From Acetoanaerobium noterae (lineage in GTDB: Bacteria > Bacillota > Clostridia > Peptostreptococcales > Filifactoraceae): a stretch of 64,000 nt of DNA. The notes under the pieces were generated by a model. The model searched no databases. It worked only from the letters and a program-made list of their open reading frames with translations, and had not been told where the DNA came from. The stretch lies in NCBI RefSeq assembly GCF_900168025.1, contig NZ_FUYN01000002.1:23862-87861 (forward strand), written 5' to 3'. Within the stretch, counting starts at the first letter, position 1; every line of letters begins with the position of its first letter. The position numbers and the translations under genes are program-made. Below are positions 10,258 through 19,306 of the stretch, piece after piece.

Positions 10258-11775
10258 ATGAAAAAAAGACTAGCAGGTATGTTTCTAGCTTTGATGCTTA
10301 TAATTATGCCTTTTGCAGGATGTACGGCTCAAGATGCAGTAGGAACTACAGTAACAGAAACTTCTAGTGCATTACAAATTGATTCAACTTATTTTACTGA
10401 CAGAGACAGCAAAATTGACTACGAAGAGAGTAAAGCCTCCAAAATCGTGCTCAGCTCAACCACTGCTAAAATAACTGGAGATGGAGCGAAGCTAGAAGAT
10501 AAGACTGTAAAGATAACTAAAGAAGGAACCTATATTTTATCTGGTAGCAGTGATGGATTAAATGTAGTTGTCGAAGCGGCTGACACAGAAAAAATATGGC
10601 TGGTATTTGATAATATTTCTATGAAAGGAGTTTCAGCTCCTATTCAAGTGTTAACAGCAGATAAGGTATTCATTACCCTTGCTACGGGCTCAAAAAATAC
10701 TATTGAAGATATAGACGTGGCAGAAAGTGAAGAACTAAATGCTGCAATATATAGCAAAAGCGATTTAACAATCAATGGAAGTGGAAAGTTAATAGTAAAT
10801 GGAAAGTACGAGCATGGGATTAAGTCGAGTGATGACCTTAAAATGCTTGGAGGAAGCTTTGTAATCACAGCTGCAAATGATGGACTAAATGCAAACGATG
10901 CACTCAATATCAAAGATTCAGTAATAGAAATTTCAGCAAAGGGCGATGGAATCCACAGTGATAAAAATGTATATATAGATGGAAAAAGCCTTAATATAAA
11001 AGAAAGTGAAGAAGGTATAGAAGGGAAAGTTGTAGATATAGTAAGTGGGGATATTGATATAAAATCTTCTGATGATGGAATAAATGCTACAGATTCTTCA
11101 TTAAAAACAGATGAAGTCTCATCAGCTACACCTGAAGGCAATCAGAATGACAAAAATCTAGAAGAAAGACCAGCTCCACCAGAGGGCTTTGGACAAAAAC
11201 CAGAGAATTTTGAAGATTTGCCAGCCGATGTGCAAGAAAAAATCAAAAATAGACCACAAAGACCAGAAGGTGAAGCTGTTCCTGAAGGCGAAATGCAAAG
11301 ACCAGAGGGAATGCCTCTTGGAGGAGGCTTTGAAAATCAGGAAGGAACTGAAATTATCATAAGAGGAGGAGACTTATATATAGATGCGAGTGGCGATGGC
11401 ATAGACTCTAATGGAAATCTAACTGTATCTGGAGGCAAGGTTGTAATCGAAGGCTCAGGGGGTCGAGGAGATGGAGCGATAGATTATAATGGAACAGGCT
11501 TAGTAACAGGTGGAGAAGTGTTGGCACTTGGAGGAAGTGATATGCTTCAAAGCTTTTCTAGTGAATCTGCTCAGAGTCATATAGTAGTAACAGCTAAAGA
11601 ATCGATAGCAGTAGGAGCAAAAATTACTATTAAAGACGAATCAGGTAAAGTTTTATATGAGCATATCAACAAAAAAGCATTTTCTGCGTTAGTATATAGT
11701 AGCAAGGATTTAGTTAAAGCTAAAAACTACACTGTTCAAATAGGTGATACTATACTAGAGACTATTTCTAAATAA
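10258..11775 (+). CDS. Secreted lipoprotein with Cthe_2159-type beta-helix (DUF4353) domain
   Basis: This is a predicted surface lipoprotein. The signal peptide ends in the lipobox FAGC (Cys22). Most of the mature part consists of short repeated turns rich in Asp, Gly and Asn (NDGLNANDALNI, GDGIHSDKNVYI, DDGINATDSS, GDGIDSNGNLTV), as in right-handed parallel beta-helices of the Cthe_2159 carbohydrate-binding family. A Pro/Glu-rich segment at about residues 295-350 interrupts the helix. It starts with a TAGGAGGA ribosome site. Family members bind plant polysaccharides or calcium, but I cannot infer a substrate here. It may alternatively serve adhesion. A TATAAT at about 10214 suggests its own promoter. 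Confidence 0.78.
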   Translation: MKKRLAGMFLALMLIIMPFAGCTAQDAVGTTVTETSSALQIDSTYFTDRDSKIDYEESKASKIVLSSTTAKITGDGAKLEDKTVKITKEGTYILSGSSDGLNVVVEAADTEKIWLVFDNISMKGVSAPIQVLTADKVFITLATGSKNTIEDIDVAESEELNAAIYSKSDLTINGSGKLIVNGKYEHGIKSSDDLKMLGGSFVITAANDGLNANDALNIKDSVIEISAKGDGIHSDKNVYIDGKSLNIKESEEGIEGKVVDIVSGDIDIKSSDDGINATDSSLKTDEVSSATPEGNQNDKNLEERPAPPEGFGQKPENFEDLPADVQEKIKNRPQRPEGEAVPEGEMQRPEGMPLGGGFENQEGTEIIIRGGDLYIDASGDGIDSNGNLTVSGGKVVIEGSGGRGDGAIDYNGTGLVTGGEVLALGGSDMLQSFSSESAQSHIVVTAKESIAVGAKITIKDESGKVLYEHINKKAFSALVYSSKDLVKAKNYTVQIGDTILETISK

Positions 11776-11867
11776 GCTTTAAAATTAATGTAAAAAAATA
11801 GCAATTAATGATAAAAATTTATATTTTACTAGGTTAATTATAGATTTATATATATAAGCTCATTTTG

Positions 11868-11900
11868 AAAACTTCTCTACTACACTAGAGGAGTTTTCTT
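11868..11900 (+). terminator. Rho-independent terminator after the beta-helix lipoprotein
   Basis: AAAACTTCTCTA pairs with TAGAGGAGTTTT around a six-base loop and is followed by T-rich sequence. The rest of the 324-base gap (11776-12099) is A/T-rich and must hold the sstT promoter. I see no other gene in it. Confidence 0.8.
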
Positions 11901-12099
11901 GTGTATAGAAGATTCTGAAAATTACCTCTTGCGTTAACATATAAAAAAATTTATATTTTTGAATTTTCAACGAAATTTGGAATTTGTTTCGTCTGCGTGG
12001 ACAAAATGTACTTTTTGCTCTTCTCTAAACATCTCGTTTATGGTAAAATAATACCGAAGAAGTAATCATTAATATTATAATTTTTTTAGGAGGAATGAA

Positions 12100-13353
12100 A
12101 TGAACAACTTATTGGCAAAATGGAACCAAATAAGTCTAGTTAAACGTATAATCATCGGTTTAATCATCGGTATAGTACTAGCGCTTACAGTTCCAGAGCA
12201 AGCAAAAGGTGTAGTGATCCTTGGATCTCTATTTGTAGGAGCTTTGAAAGCGATTGCTCCAGTATTAGTACTTTTCCTAGTAATGTCTGCAATCTCTCAG
12301 CATAAAGCAGGACAGCAAACAAACATGAAGTCTATCATAGGACTTTACCTACTAGGAACATTCTTAGCAGGACTTATAGCAGTTATTGCAAGCTTTGTAT
12401 TCCCACTTACATTAACACTTCCAGGAACTGAAGGTCTTGGAGACTTAACTCCTCCAGGAGGCGTTACAGAAGTTCTTAAAGCACTTCTTATGAACCTAGT
12501 TGATAACCCTGTAAAAGCATTATTCAATGCAAATTACATAGGAATTCTTGCTTGGGCAGTTCTTTTAGGACTAGCACTTAAGCATGCAGCTCAATCAACT
12601 AAAGATATGATTTCTAACTTTGCTGATGCAGTAGCTCAGATGGTTAGATGGGTCATCAATTTAGCTCCATTTGGTATCATGGGATTAGTTTTCGATTCTA
12701 TTGCTACTAGTGGATTAAGCACACTTTTAGGATATGGACAATTAATCGTTCTTCTTGTAGGAACAATGTTCTTCGTAGCTTTAGTAGTTAACCCTATTAT
12801 AGTTTACGTATACACTCGTAAGAATCCTTACCCACTTGTATTAAAATGTCTTAAAGACAGTGGTATTACAGCATTCTTTACTCGTAGTTCAGCTGCGAAC
12901 ATCCCTGTTAACATGAGCCTTTGCGAGGAGTTAAACCTTGATAAAGATACTTATTCAGTATCTATTCCTCTAGGAGCAACTATCAACATGGCAGGAGCTG
13001 CGATTACTATTTCAGTACTTACTCTTGCAGCAGTTAACACTCTTGGTATTGAAGTTGATTTAGCTACAGCAGTAATCCTAAGTGTTCTTTCAGCAGTATC
13101 TGCTTGTGGAGCATCTGGAGTTGCTGGTGGATCATTACTTCTTATCCCTCTTGCTTGTAGCTTATTTGGTATTCCAAATGATGTAGCTATGCAGATGGTT
13201 GGAGTTGGATTCATTGTTGGAGTTATTCAGGATTCATGCGAGACTGCTCTTAACTCTTCTACAGACGTATTATTCACTGCTACAGCAGAGTTTGGAAAAA
13301 TGCGTAAAGAAGGAAAAGCTTTTGATATGATTCCTCATAGAGCAAAGCACTAA
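12100..13353 (+). CDS. sstT: Serine/threonine:sodium symporter SstT
   Basis: This is a sodium-driven serine/threonine importer of the dicarboxylate/amino acid:cation symporter family. At 417 residues it has the family's usual length. Hydrophobic helices fill the protein, and the substrate/sodium site region is recognisable ([20 protein letters not shown], then [19 protein letters not shown] and [18 protein letters not shown]). An AGGAGGAATGAA ribosome site precedes the ATG. Codon use is richer in CGT (Arg), AAC and TTC than in neighbours, consistent with high expression. It sits alone between two terminators. Serine and threonine are common substrates of amino-acid fermenters. Confidence 0.93.
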   Translation: MNNLLAKWNQISLVKRIIIGLIIGIVLALTVPEQAKGVVILGSLFVGALKAIAPVLVLFLVMSAISQHKAGQQTNMKSIIGLYLLGTFLAGLIAVIASFVFPLTLTLPGTEGLGDLTPPGGVTEVLKALLMNLVDNPVKALFNANYIGILAWAVLLGLALKHAAQSTKDMISNFADAVAQMVRWVINLAPFGIMGLVFDSIATSGLSTLLGYGQLIVLLVGTMFFVALVVNPIIVYVYTRKNPYPLVLKCLKDSGITAFFTRSSAANIPVNMSLCEELNLDKDTYSVSIPLGATINMAGAAITISVLTLAAVNTLGIEVDLATAVILSVLSAVSACGASGVAGGSLLLIPLACSLFGIPNDVAMQMVGVGFIVGVIQDSCETALNSSTDVLFTATAEFGKMRKEGKAFDMIPHRAKH

Positions 13354-13374
13354 TAATAATTATATAACTAAAAT

Positions 13375-13411
13375 AAAAACCAGTTTCTATAATAAGAAAC
13401 TGGTTTTTTTA
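13375..13411 (+). terminator. Rho-independent terminator after sstT
   Basis: AAAAACCAGTTTCT pairs with AGAAACTGGTTTTT around a short AT loop, with a T run. Confidence 0.88.
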
Positions 13412-13500
13412 TGGAAATAAAAGGATTTCTGACTGGTGGATAATAATTAGAATTGCTTATAAAAGATTATTTTCTTGCAATTGTATAAACAACCTCTAAT

Positions 13501-13529
13501 TTGACGACGAGTTGTTTATGTGATATAAT
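13501..13529 (+). promoter_or_regulatory. Near-consensus sigma-A promoter
   Basis: TTGACG and TATAAT are separated by exactly 17 bases. The only downstream coding potential before a double hairpin is a 28-codon ORF. Confidence 0.7.
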
Positions 13530-13558
13530 GCTTTAATATACAGTTAGGAAGTGATTTT

Positions 13559-13645
13559 ATGGTAAGGACTAATATGTTAGCAAAAAGACTAGTTATGATG
13601 TTTGGTTTGATTATGGTTGTAGGTATTTTGATATCTGGGTTATAA
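13559..13645 (+). CDS. Possible 28-residue membrane peptide or chemoreceptor remnant
   Basis: The ORF starts MVRTNMLAKRLV and continues into about 15 hydrophobic residues, i.e. a basic N-terminus followed by one membrane helix. An AGGAAGTG ribosome site lies upstream, and a strong promoter lies 30 bases before it. Two interpretations fit. It may be a real small membrane peptide. It may also be what is left of a chemoreceptor gene, because such receptors begin with the same basic-plus-helix pattern and an MCP-type gene lies just beyond, on the other strand. No downstream receptor sequence remains before the terminators. Confidence 0.4.
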   Translation: MVRTNMLAKRLVMMFGLIMVVGILISGL

Positions 13646-13693
13646 ATTTATTATATAATTTATATACATACTAACTTAATAAAACACATAAAA

Positions 13694-13745
13694 AAAGAGA
13701 GGATATCCTCTCTTTAAAAAAACCACCAGATTGGTGGTTTTTTTA
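13694..13745 (+). terminator. Two adjacent hairpins, the second a strong terminator
   Basis: A perfect 22-base palindrome (AAAGAGAGGAT and its complement) is followed directly by AAAAAACCACCA paired with TGGTGGTTTTTT across a three-base loop. The flanking A and T runs mean the second can also serve the chemoreceptor gene on the minus strand. Confidence 0.8.
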
Positions 13746-13816
13746 TTGCTAAACAGCAAATTTACAATGATTATAGACTGTAATAATCCTCAGAGGTCTT
13801 TATAGTGGATTTATTT

Positions 13817-14665
13817 TTATTTATATCTTTCTACAAAGTCTTTTAAATCTCTGATGGTATTGTTAATTTCTTCAATACTCGCTAAAACTTCTTCAGTTGT
13901 AGCAGCTTGTTCTTGGCTTATTGCGCCAACAGTATCGATGCTTTCACTGATTTGATATACACTTTTGTCCATATCACCCAAAATGCTTTCTATTTTTTTT
14001 ACAGCATCCTGAGATTGTACAGCGAGCTTTCTAACTTCATTGGCAACAACTGCAAATCCCTTACCTTGTTCGCCAGTTCTAGCTGCTTCTATGGCAGCGT
14101 TTAAGCCTAAAAGATTGGTTTGATTAGCTATTGCTTTTATCAAATCTAAGATGTTTAGAGTATCCTTTTGTTTAATAGTAAGCTCATTAACTCGTACAAC
14201 TGATGTTTGACCAGACTCAGCTAAGTTTTCTGAAGAGCTTGCTAACTGGGTCATACTTTCTGCTACCTGCTGGGTAACTTCAGCCAAATCAATTACGTTT
14301 TTCACTAATTTGTTATTATCTTCAAAGTCTATTCCCGAACTAAGTGTACCTATAATTTCATTTTTTGTTCCATAAATAGGAGTGAAGATGGTTTTTATTG
14401 CCCTGCCATAAACGTGAGCAGGAACGTCATCAAATGTATCCGTTCTTTTTCTGATGCATTCTTCTATAGTAGAGATGCCTCTGATTGGCTTTCCCTCTGG
14501 AAGATCAAGCTCGAATTCGTCAGCACGATAGTAGCCTATATATTCTTGTAGATTTGTAAGTCCTACAGCCATATCGTCGTGAACTATTCTGTTTAAATAA
14601 GGTAGTACTAGCTTAAACGCTGCTAAAATTTCTTCATTTGTTTTAAAAATATCTGTATTTACCAT
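13817..14665 (-). CDS. Soluble methyl-accepting chemotaxis protein
   Basis: This is a cytoplasmic chemoreceptor of about 282 residues without any hydrophobic helix. Residues 1-115 form a PAS/Cache-like sensory part ([24 protein letters not shown] looks like its last strands). The rest is a short signalling domain with the tip [19 protein letters not shown] followed by [15 protein letters not shown]. The signalling helices are much shorter than in the membrane receptors here, so it probably joins a cytoplasmic array or senses an internal metabolic signal. ATG 14665 is preferred; an in-frame TTG lies one codon earlier. The signal is unknown. Confidence 0.87.
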   Translation of the reverse strand: MVNTDIFKTNEEILAAFKLVLPYLNRIVHDDMAVGLTNLQEYIGYYRADEFELDLPEGKPIRGISTIEECIRKRTDTFDDVPAHVYGRAIKTIFTPIYGTKNEIIGTLSSGIDFEDNNKLVKNVIDLAEVTQQVAESMTQLASSSENLAESGQTSVVRVNELTIKQKDTLNILDLIKAIANQTNLLGLNAAIEAARTGEQGKGFAVVANEVRKLAVQSQDAVKKIESILGDMDKSVYQISESIDTVGAISQEQAATTEEVLASIEEINNTIRDLKDFVERYK

Positions 14666-14874
14666 CAAATATCATCCCCTTGCCCAAGTATAAGATAATT
14701 TGCCCTAATATTAACTACCCTTATAATGTACACTTTAGTGATAGGAACATTATACAATTTTATTACCCAATTAAAAACAATTAATTAAGTACTTATTATA
14801 TTTAAATAAAAAAATAAATTATCCATATTTGGTTTGATTATAACGTGTAGTAAAATATAGACAATTGCATACAT

Positions 14875-14902
14875 AAAAAGCCATCCTTAAATATGGATGG
14901 CT
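14875..14902 (-). terminator. Terminator of the speD-speE-speB operon
   Basis: Read on the minus strand, AGCCATCC pairs with GGATGGCT across an eight-base AT loop and is followed by five T. Confidence 0.82.
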
Positions 14903-14921
14903 AGAAATTATAAATTATATT

Positions 14922-15773
14922 TTATTTTACAGCTACTAATGCCATTTCTCTTATAACCTTGCATGCTACGGCTGTAGACATACCGCTTTGGTCGTAGTGA
15001 GGAGACAGCTCTACTGCATCCATGCCTACGATGTTATTAAGTCTTGAAAACTCTTTAAAAGCTCCTATAAGCTCTAAGAAGCTTATTCCGCCTGGCTCTA
15101 TAGTTCCAGTGCCAGGAAAGATTGAAGGGTCTAATACGTCCAAATCTATAGTTATATAAACAGGCTTGTCTTTTAATTCATCAATCACTTCTTTTAAGCC
15201 ATCTAATGAAAATGGATGCATATCCACGTGGTCTTTTGCCCAAGTAAATTCTTCCTTAGTTCCAGAGCGAATTCCAAACTGATGAATTCTTCCATCGCCT
15301 AAAAAATCATGGCAACGTCTGAGTACTGTAGCATGAGAAAGCTTTTGGCCCATGTAATCCTCTCTTAAATCAGCATGTGCGTCTAAGTGGATGATATGAA
15401 GGTCATTGTACTTTTCATATACGCTTTGTACGCTTCCTAGGGTTACTAAATGCTCTCCGCCTATCATAAAAGGAATCTTACCTGCATTTAATATAGCCTT
15501 AGAATGCTCTTTTATCATATCGATGATTCTTTGAGGATTTCCAAAAGGGAAATCTAAATCTCCAGAGTCAAACAGCATATAATCTTCTAAATCTTTGTTT
15601 AAGTAGGGGCTGTAAGTTTCTAGTCCAAAGGAGTCGTTTCTCATGATGTTAGGAGCAAAACGAGTACCAGGTCTAAAAGATGTAGTACCGTCAAAAGGAG
15701 CCCCAAATAATACTATCTGAGACTCTTCAAATTCATTATCAAAACCTATAAAGGTGAAAATATTCTTATTCAT
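14922..15773 (-). CDS. speB: Agmatinase
   Basis: This enzyme hydrolyses agmatine to putrescine and urea with a two-manganese centre (ureohydrolase/arginase fold). Metal-binding motifs are visible: GGEH (about residue 105), the DAHAD pair (about 126-130) and the D-x-D in ITIDLDVLDP (about 205). The length of 283 is normal for SpeB. Its start overlaps the end of speE by eight bases, with AGGAGATG in the speE coding end as ribosome site, so it is the last gene of the spermidine operon. With the arginine decarboxylase nearby, the route runs from arginine via agmatine rather than from ornithine. Confidence 0.93.
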   Translation of the reverse strand: MNKNIFTFIGFDNEFEESQIVLFGAPFDGTTSFRPGTRFAPNIMRNDSFGLETYSPYLNKDLEDYMLFDSGDLDFPFGNPQRIIDMIKEHSKAILNAGKIPFMIGGEHLVTLGSVQSVYEKYNDLHIIHLDAHADLREDYMGQKLSHATVLRRCHDFLGDGRIHQFGIRSGTKEEFTWAKDHVDMHPFSLDGLKEVIDELKDKPVYITIDLDVLDPSIFPGTGTIEPGGISFLELIGAFKEFSRLNNIVGMDAVELSPHYDQSGMSTAVACKVIREMALVAVK

Positions 15774-16614
15774 TGTCTAGCATCTCCTGTACATAAGATG
15801 GAAGAGCAAAGCATCCTACATGAAGCTGAGGATTGTAGTATTTAGTCTTGATGCCAAGAGCGTTCCATTTATCAAAATCAACATCCTTAATAGGATCTAG
15901 CTTTTTAGATGCAAATCCAAATAACCAGTGTCCTGATGGATATGTAGGCATATGGAACTGATATACTTTTGAAATAGGGAAGATGTTTTTAATCTTTTTG
16001 TGAGCGCGCTTCATTTCATGAGAAAATTGGTCATAATATGGGCTTTCACTTTGATTTACAAGTATTCCGTTATCTGAAAGTATATTAAAGCAATTTTGAT
16101 AAAATTCAGTAGTAAATAAACCTTCTCCAGGCCCTATAGGGTCAGTGGAATCAACTAAAATAAGGTCGTATATTTCTTTAGTATCAGCTACAAAGCGAAT
16201 ACCATCTTCAAAATAAAGATTTACTCTAGGGTCATCTAGCTTAGATGCAGTAATAGGAAGATACTCCCTAGAAACATCTACAACTAGCTTATCTATTTCT
16301 ACCATATCTATTTTTTCTATATGAGAATATCTAGTAAGCTCTCTAACTGTACCACCATCGCCACCACCTATAACAAGAACCTTCTTGATATTAGGATTTG
16401 TAGCCATAGCAACATGTGTAATCATATCATGATAGATGAATTCGTCTTTTTCAGTTACCATCATAAGACCATCTAGAGTAAGAAACTTGCCAAATTCTTC
16501 ACTTTCAAATACATCTACATCTTGAAATTCACTTTTTCCTGTATATAAATGCTGCTTTACTTTAATAGAAAAGCGCACCTCATCTGTTTGTTGCTCTGTG
16601 TACCATAACTCCAT
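15766..16614 (-). CDS. speE: Spermidine synthase (polyamine aminopropyltransferase)
   Basis: This enzyme transfers the aminopropyl group of decarboxylated SAM to putrescine. The nucleotide-binding core is clear: VLVIGGGDGGTVRELTRY at about residue 82, MVEID for the acidic ribose ligand, and the catalytic Asp region DLILVDSTDPIGPGEGLF at about 150. The length of 282 is typical. A TAGGAGG ribosome site precedes the ATG. It lies between speD (10-base gap) and speB (overlap) in one operon, so both its co-substrate and its acceptor are made by its neighbours. Confidence 0.95.
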   Translation of the reverse strand: MELWYTEQQTDEVRFSIKVKQHLYTGKSEFQDVDVFESEEFGKFLTLDGLMMVTEKDEFIYHDMITHVAMATNPNIKKVLVIGGGDGGTVRELTRYSHIEKIDMVEIDKLVVDVSREYLPITASKLDDPRVNLYFEDGIRFVADTKEIYDLILVDSTDPIGPGEGLFTTEFYQNCFNILSDNGILVNQSESPYYDQFSHEMKRAHKKIKNIFPISKVYQFHMPTYPSGHWLFGFASKKLDPIKDVDFDKWNALGIKTKYYNPQLHVGCFALPSYVQEMLDNE

Positions 16615-16624
16615 AATAAACCTC

Positions 16625-17056
16625 CTAAGATGCTATCTCTGAATCTGTTTGAGGCTTGAAATGAACCTCACCTAAATCTTCTTTAGCAAAAGCTTTGATT
16701 TTATCAACTGGTCCTCTAGGTACTTCGCTAGTTTCCCATTTCTCAGCTTTTAAAGAATCACTTAAGTATTCAAAGCCAATCCAAGGATTTACACTATCTC
16801 CGCAAGTAAATAGGTCTACAGCGGCATATCCAAATTCAGGCCAAGTATGAATAGTAAGGTGAGACTCCTGAATAATAACAGCACCACTTACGCCCCATGG
16901 ATTGAACGTATGAAACGCACTTTGCACGATAGTTGCCTTAGAGCGAATAGCTGCTTCGTTCATATGTTTTTCGATTTCTGAATGGTTATTTAACACCTCT
17001 TTATCACAGTTATAAAATTCAACAAGAATATGTCTTCCTAGTTGTTCAATTTTCAC
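16625..17056 (-). CDS. speD: S-adenosylmethionine decarboxylase proenzyme
   Basis: This is a pyruvoyl enzyme that makes the aminopropyl donor for SpeE. I start it at GTG 17056, which has AAAGGAG eight bases upstream; this gives 143 residues, the usual bacterial size. A longer reading frame to 17140 has no ribosome site and an atypical N-terminus. Self-cleavage is expected between Glu64 and Ser65 in the motif QESHLTIHTWPE, with Ser65 becoming the pyruvoyl group; Cys85 in DLFTCGD is the usual active-site cysteine. It is first in the speD-speE-speB operon and is preceded by a long structured leader. Confidence 0.94.
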   Translation of the reverse strand: MKIEQLGRHILVEFYNCDKEVLNNHSEIEKHMNEAAIRSKATIVQSAFHTFNPWGVSGAVIIQESHLTIHTWPEFGYAAVDLFTCGDSVNPWIGFEYLSDSLKAEKWETSEVPRGPVDKIKAFAKEDLGEVHFKPQTDSEIAS

Positions 17057-17249
17057 ACGTATCACTCCTTTATTTACAGAATAGTTTTGGTTTAATAGCA
17101 AAATTATAGTACGTATATTTTGCAGTATAATTAGTTTCATTTTGGTAAACTTAATATTTATCTATGGGGTGGTTTCGTATAGATAAACCTTAAGTTGAAT
17201 TAAAATGTGGTTTACTAAAAGTAAACTTTAAGTTTATTAATACTAAAAC
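17057..17249 (-). promoter_or_regulatory. Long structured 5' leader of speD
   Basis: About 190 transcribed bases separate the promoter from the GTG start. They contain an extended hairpin: arms 17148-17154/17190-17196 and 17157-17165/17179-17187 with a 13-base loop. A second hairpin (GTTTAC/GTAAAC) lies at 17210-17226. The motif TAAAC(C/T)TTAA recurs at 17146, 17184 and 17222, exactly 38 bases apart. I do not recognise a known riboswitch. A regulatory role in polyamine control is inferred. Confidence 0.5.
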
Positions 17250-17278
17250 AAAATACAGCATTTTTGACTGCTTGTCAA
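17250..17278 (-). promoter_or_regulatory. Sigma-A promoter of the speDEB operon
   Basis: On the minus strand a perfect TTGACA is followed after 17 bases by TATTTT. Confidence 0.7.
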
Positions 17279-17545
17279 CACCTAAATCAAAAATAAAACA
17301 AAAAATTTACATATTAATTTATCAGAAAATTATAAAAATGAAGATGTTGCAATTCTAGGGAATTTTAAGAAATTGTCTTATAATTTTTAAACTAAATTGT
17401 CTAACTTTTATATAGATATTATGAAAACGTTTTATATAAATCCTGCCTATATATTTCGATGTAAAAATAGTGCTAAAAAATCAACATTTTATCAAAAATT
17501 GAAGGATAAATCTGAAATTTATTTGAAAAAAATCAAAAAAATAAA

Positions 17546-17576
17546 ACTGCCAAAATTTAATTTTGACAGTTTTGTA
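17546..17576 (-). terminator. Terminator after speA
   Basis: AAAACTG and CAGTTTT plus AAAATT/AATTTT form a hairpin. On the minus strand a long T-rich run follows, so it ends the speA transcript before the speD promoter. The rest of the 17279-17645 gap is A/T-rich with no convincing gene. Confidence 0.75.
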
Positions 17577-17645
17577 TAAAATTTATATATGAAATTAATG
17601 TCTTTAAACTAACTTTGAATTAACATTTTATAGTAAAGCTTAATC

Positions 17646-19121
17646 TCAAATAGCTATTGAAGATACGTTGTTATGTTTTAGTACCTTGATAAATTCGCCA
17701 GAAGGGTCGTGATTATCAGTAAGTACGCTTTTTTGAGTTTTAAGCACTTCGATATAATCGATTATTTCTTTTGTTATTCTCTCGCCAGGACTTAGTACTG
17801 GAATACCTGGAGGGTAAGCCATGATGTATTCTCCTGCTATTTCTCCTACAGAATCAGCTAGAGGAAGAATTTTCTTTTGCATATAAAACGCATCTCTAGG
17901 GATGATTACAACCTCAGGATTCTTTAGAGGCTTAACTTGACAGTCAAATTCAGGCTTTTTATATTTTACGCTTATATCCTTTAGTGCAGATACTAAAGCA
18001 CAAAGGGCTTCTTTTGTATCTCCAAGGCTTATGATAGCAAGCACATTGTTGATATCGCCTAGCTCCATTTGGATATTATATTCGTCTCTTAATATATCAT
18101 ATACCTCGAAGCCTGTAAGTCCTATACCAGTTACATTGATGCTGAGCTTTGTTTCATCAAAAGCATAAACACCATGAGCATCAATTAGTTCTGTAGAAAA
18201 AGCATAAAGGCCTTCTATCTCATTTATTTCAGCTCTTGCGCTTCTAGAAAGCTTTAGAGTATCTGTAAGCATCTTTTCTCCTCTTGTAGCTAGGATTTTT
18301 CTAGCTCCATCAAGACTAGCCATAAGTAGATAGGATGCACTTGTGCTTGTTGTGAGGTTAAGTATTGTTTTTACTCTGTCCTTGTCTATGATGTCTCCTT
18401 TCAAAAGAAGAGCCGAGCTTTGAGTAAGAGAGCCTCCTGTTTTATGAAGACTTACTGCTGACATATCTGCTCCAGCTTCCATAGCGGACATAGGTAGTTC
18501 ATCATGAAAATGAAGATGTGCTCCATGAGCTTCATCTACAAGTACTGCCATGTCATGTTTATGACATAGCTCAGTTATTTCTTTTAGCGCCGAAGCGGCT
18601 CCGTAGTAGGTAGGATTTATAAGAAAGACAGCTTTTGCATCAGGATGAAGAGCTATAGCTTCCTTTATTTTTTCAACAGTTACTCCCATTGCTATACCAA
18701 GACGAGTATTCATCTCAGGCTGAACATATACAGGGGTAATGCCTCCTAATATAAGAGCGTTTATTGCAGATTTGTGAGCATTTCTAGGTAAGATTACCTT
18801 ATCTCCTGCTTGGCAGGCACTCATAATCATAGCTTGTACGCCAGAAGAAGTACCGTTTGTAAGGAAAAAAGCATGGTCAGCGTCGTAGGCATCTGCCATA
18901 AGCTGCTGAGCTTCTTTTATTACACCTACTGGATTACCTATGTTATCTAGGCATTTCATAGAGTTGACATCTATCCTCATGACTTTTTCACCGAAGAAGT
19001 CCACCAACTCCTTGGTTCCTCGCCCGTGCTTGTGGCCGGGCACGTCAAAAGGCACAACGTCTCTTTGATCATACTGCATCATCGCTTCGATAAGTGGCAG
19101 TATTTCATGGTTTTGTTTCAT
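17646..19121 (-). CDS. speA: Arginine decarboxylase (Orn/Lys/Arg decarboxylase family, fold type I)
   Basis: This PLP enzyme would convert arginine to agmatine. It belongs to the aminotransferase-fold decarboxylases of about 490 residues found in Bacillus (SpeA-type). Visible features are the start region PFDVPGHKHGRG, the cofactor Asp in VLVDEAHGAHLH and the PLP lysine in SLHKTGGSLTQSS at about residue 229. Substrate choice within this family is hard to read from sequence. Arginine is inferred because agmatinase lies in the next operon and no other agmatine source is seen. AAGGAGTGATACT precedes the ATG. It has its own promoter and terminator. Confidence 0.88.
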   Translation of the reverse strand: MKQNHEILPLIEAMMQYDQRDVVPFDVPGHKHGRGTKELVDFFGEKVMRIDVNSMKCLDNIGNPVGVIKEAQQLMADAYDADHAFFLTNGTSSGVQAMIMSACQAGDKVILPRNAHKSAINALILGGITPVYVQPEMNTRLGIAMGVTVEKIKEAIALHPDAKAVFLINPTYYGAASALKEITELCHKHDMAVLVDEAHGAHLHFHDELPMSAMEAGADMSAVSLHKTGGSLTQSSALLLKGDIIDKDRVKTILNLTTSTSASYLLMASLDGARKILATRGEKMLTDTLKLSRSARAEINEIEGLYAFSTELIDAHGVYAFDETKLSINVTGIGLTGFEVYDILRDEYNIQMELGDINNVLAIISLGDTKEALCALVSALKDISVKYKKPEFDCQVKPLKNPEVVIIPRDAFYMQKKILPLADSVGEIAGEYIMAYPPGIPVLSPGERITKEIIDYIEVLKTQKSVLTDNHDPSGEFIKVLKHNNVSSIAI

Positions 19122-19182
19122 AGTATCACTCCTTTATTTTGAAATAAAAAAAGTAATACTGCAAAAATGTACTATGGTTTCA

Positions 19183-19210
19183 ATTCTATCAAAAAAATTT
19201 GAAATGTAAA
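19183..19210 (-). promoter_or_regulatory. Candidate promoter of speA
   Basis: On the minus strand TTTACA and TAGAAT are spaced by 16 bases, about 60 bases before the speA start, in the divergent gap with the racemase gene. Confidence 0.45.
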
Positions 19211-19306
19211 GTAAAATATTATTTATTTATGTAAAACATTTTATTGATTTATAATTTTCGAAATTTACAGTAAAATACTCATTAAAGACATAAAGGAGGA
19301 AACTAC

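Noticed and set aside
10644..11141. 165-codon minus-strand ORF inside the beta-helix lipoprotein
   Set aside because: Mirror of a repetitive coding region, without start signals or recognisable protein features.
17057..17140. Longer N-terminal start for SpeD (ATG 17140)
   Set aside because: No ribosome site there. The GTG at 17056 has AAAGGAG at ideal spacing and gives the normal family length.
17397..17579. 60-codon ORF upstream of speD/speA
   Set aside because: No ribosome site, extremely A/T- and Lys-rich, and its end is the speA terminator hairpin.
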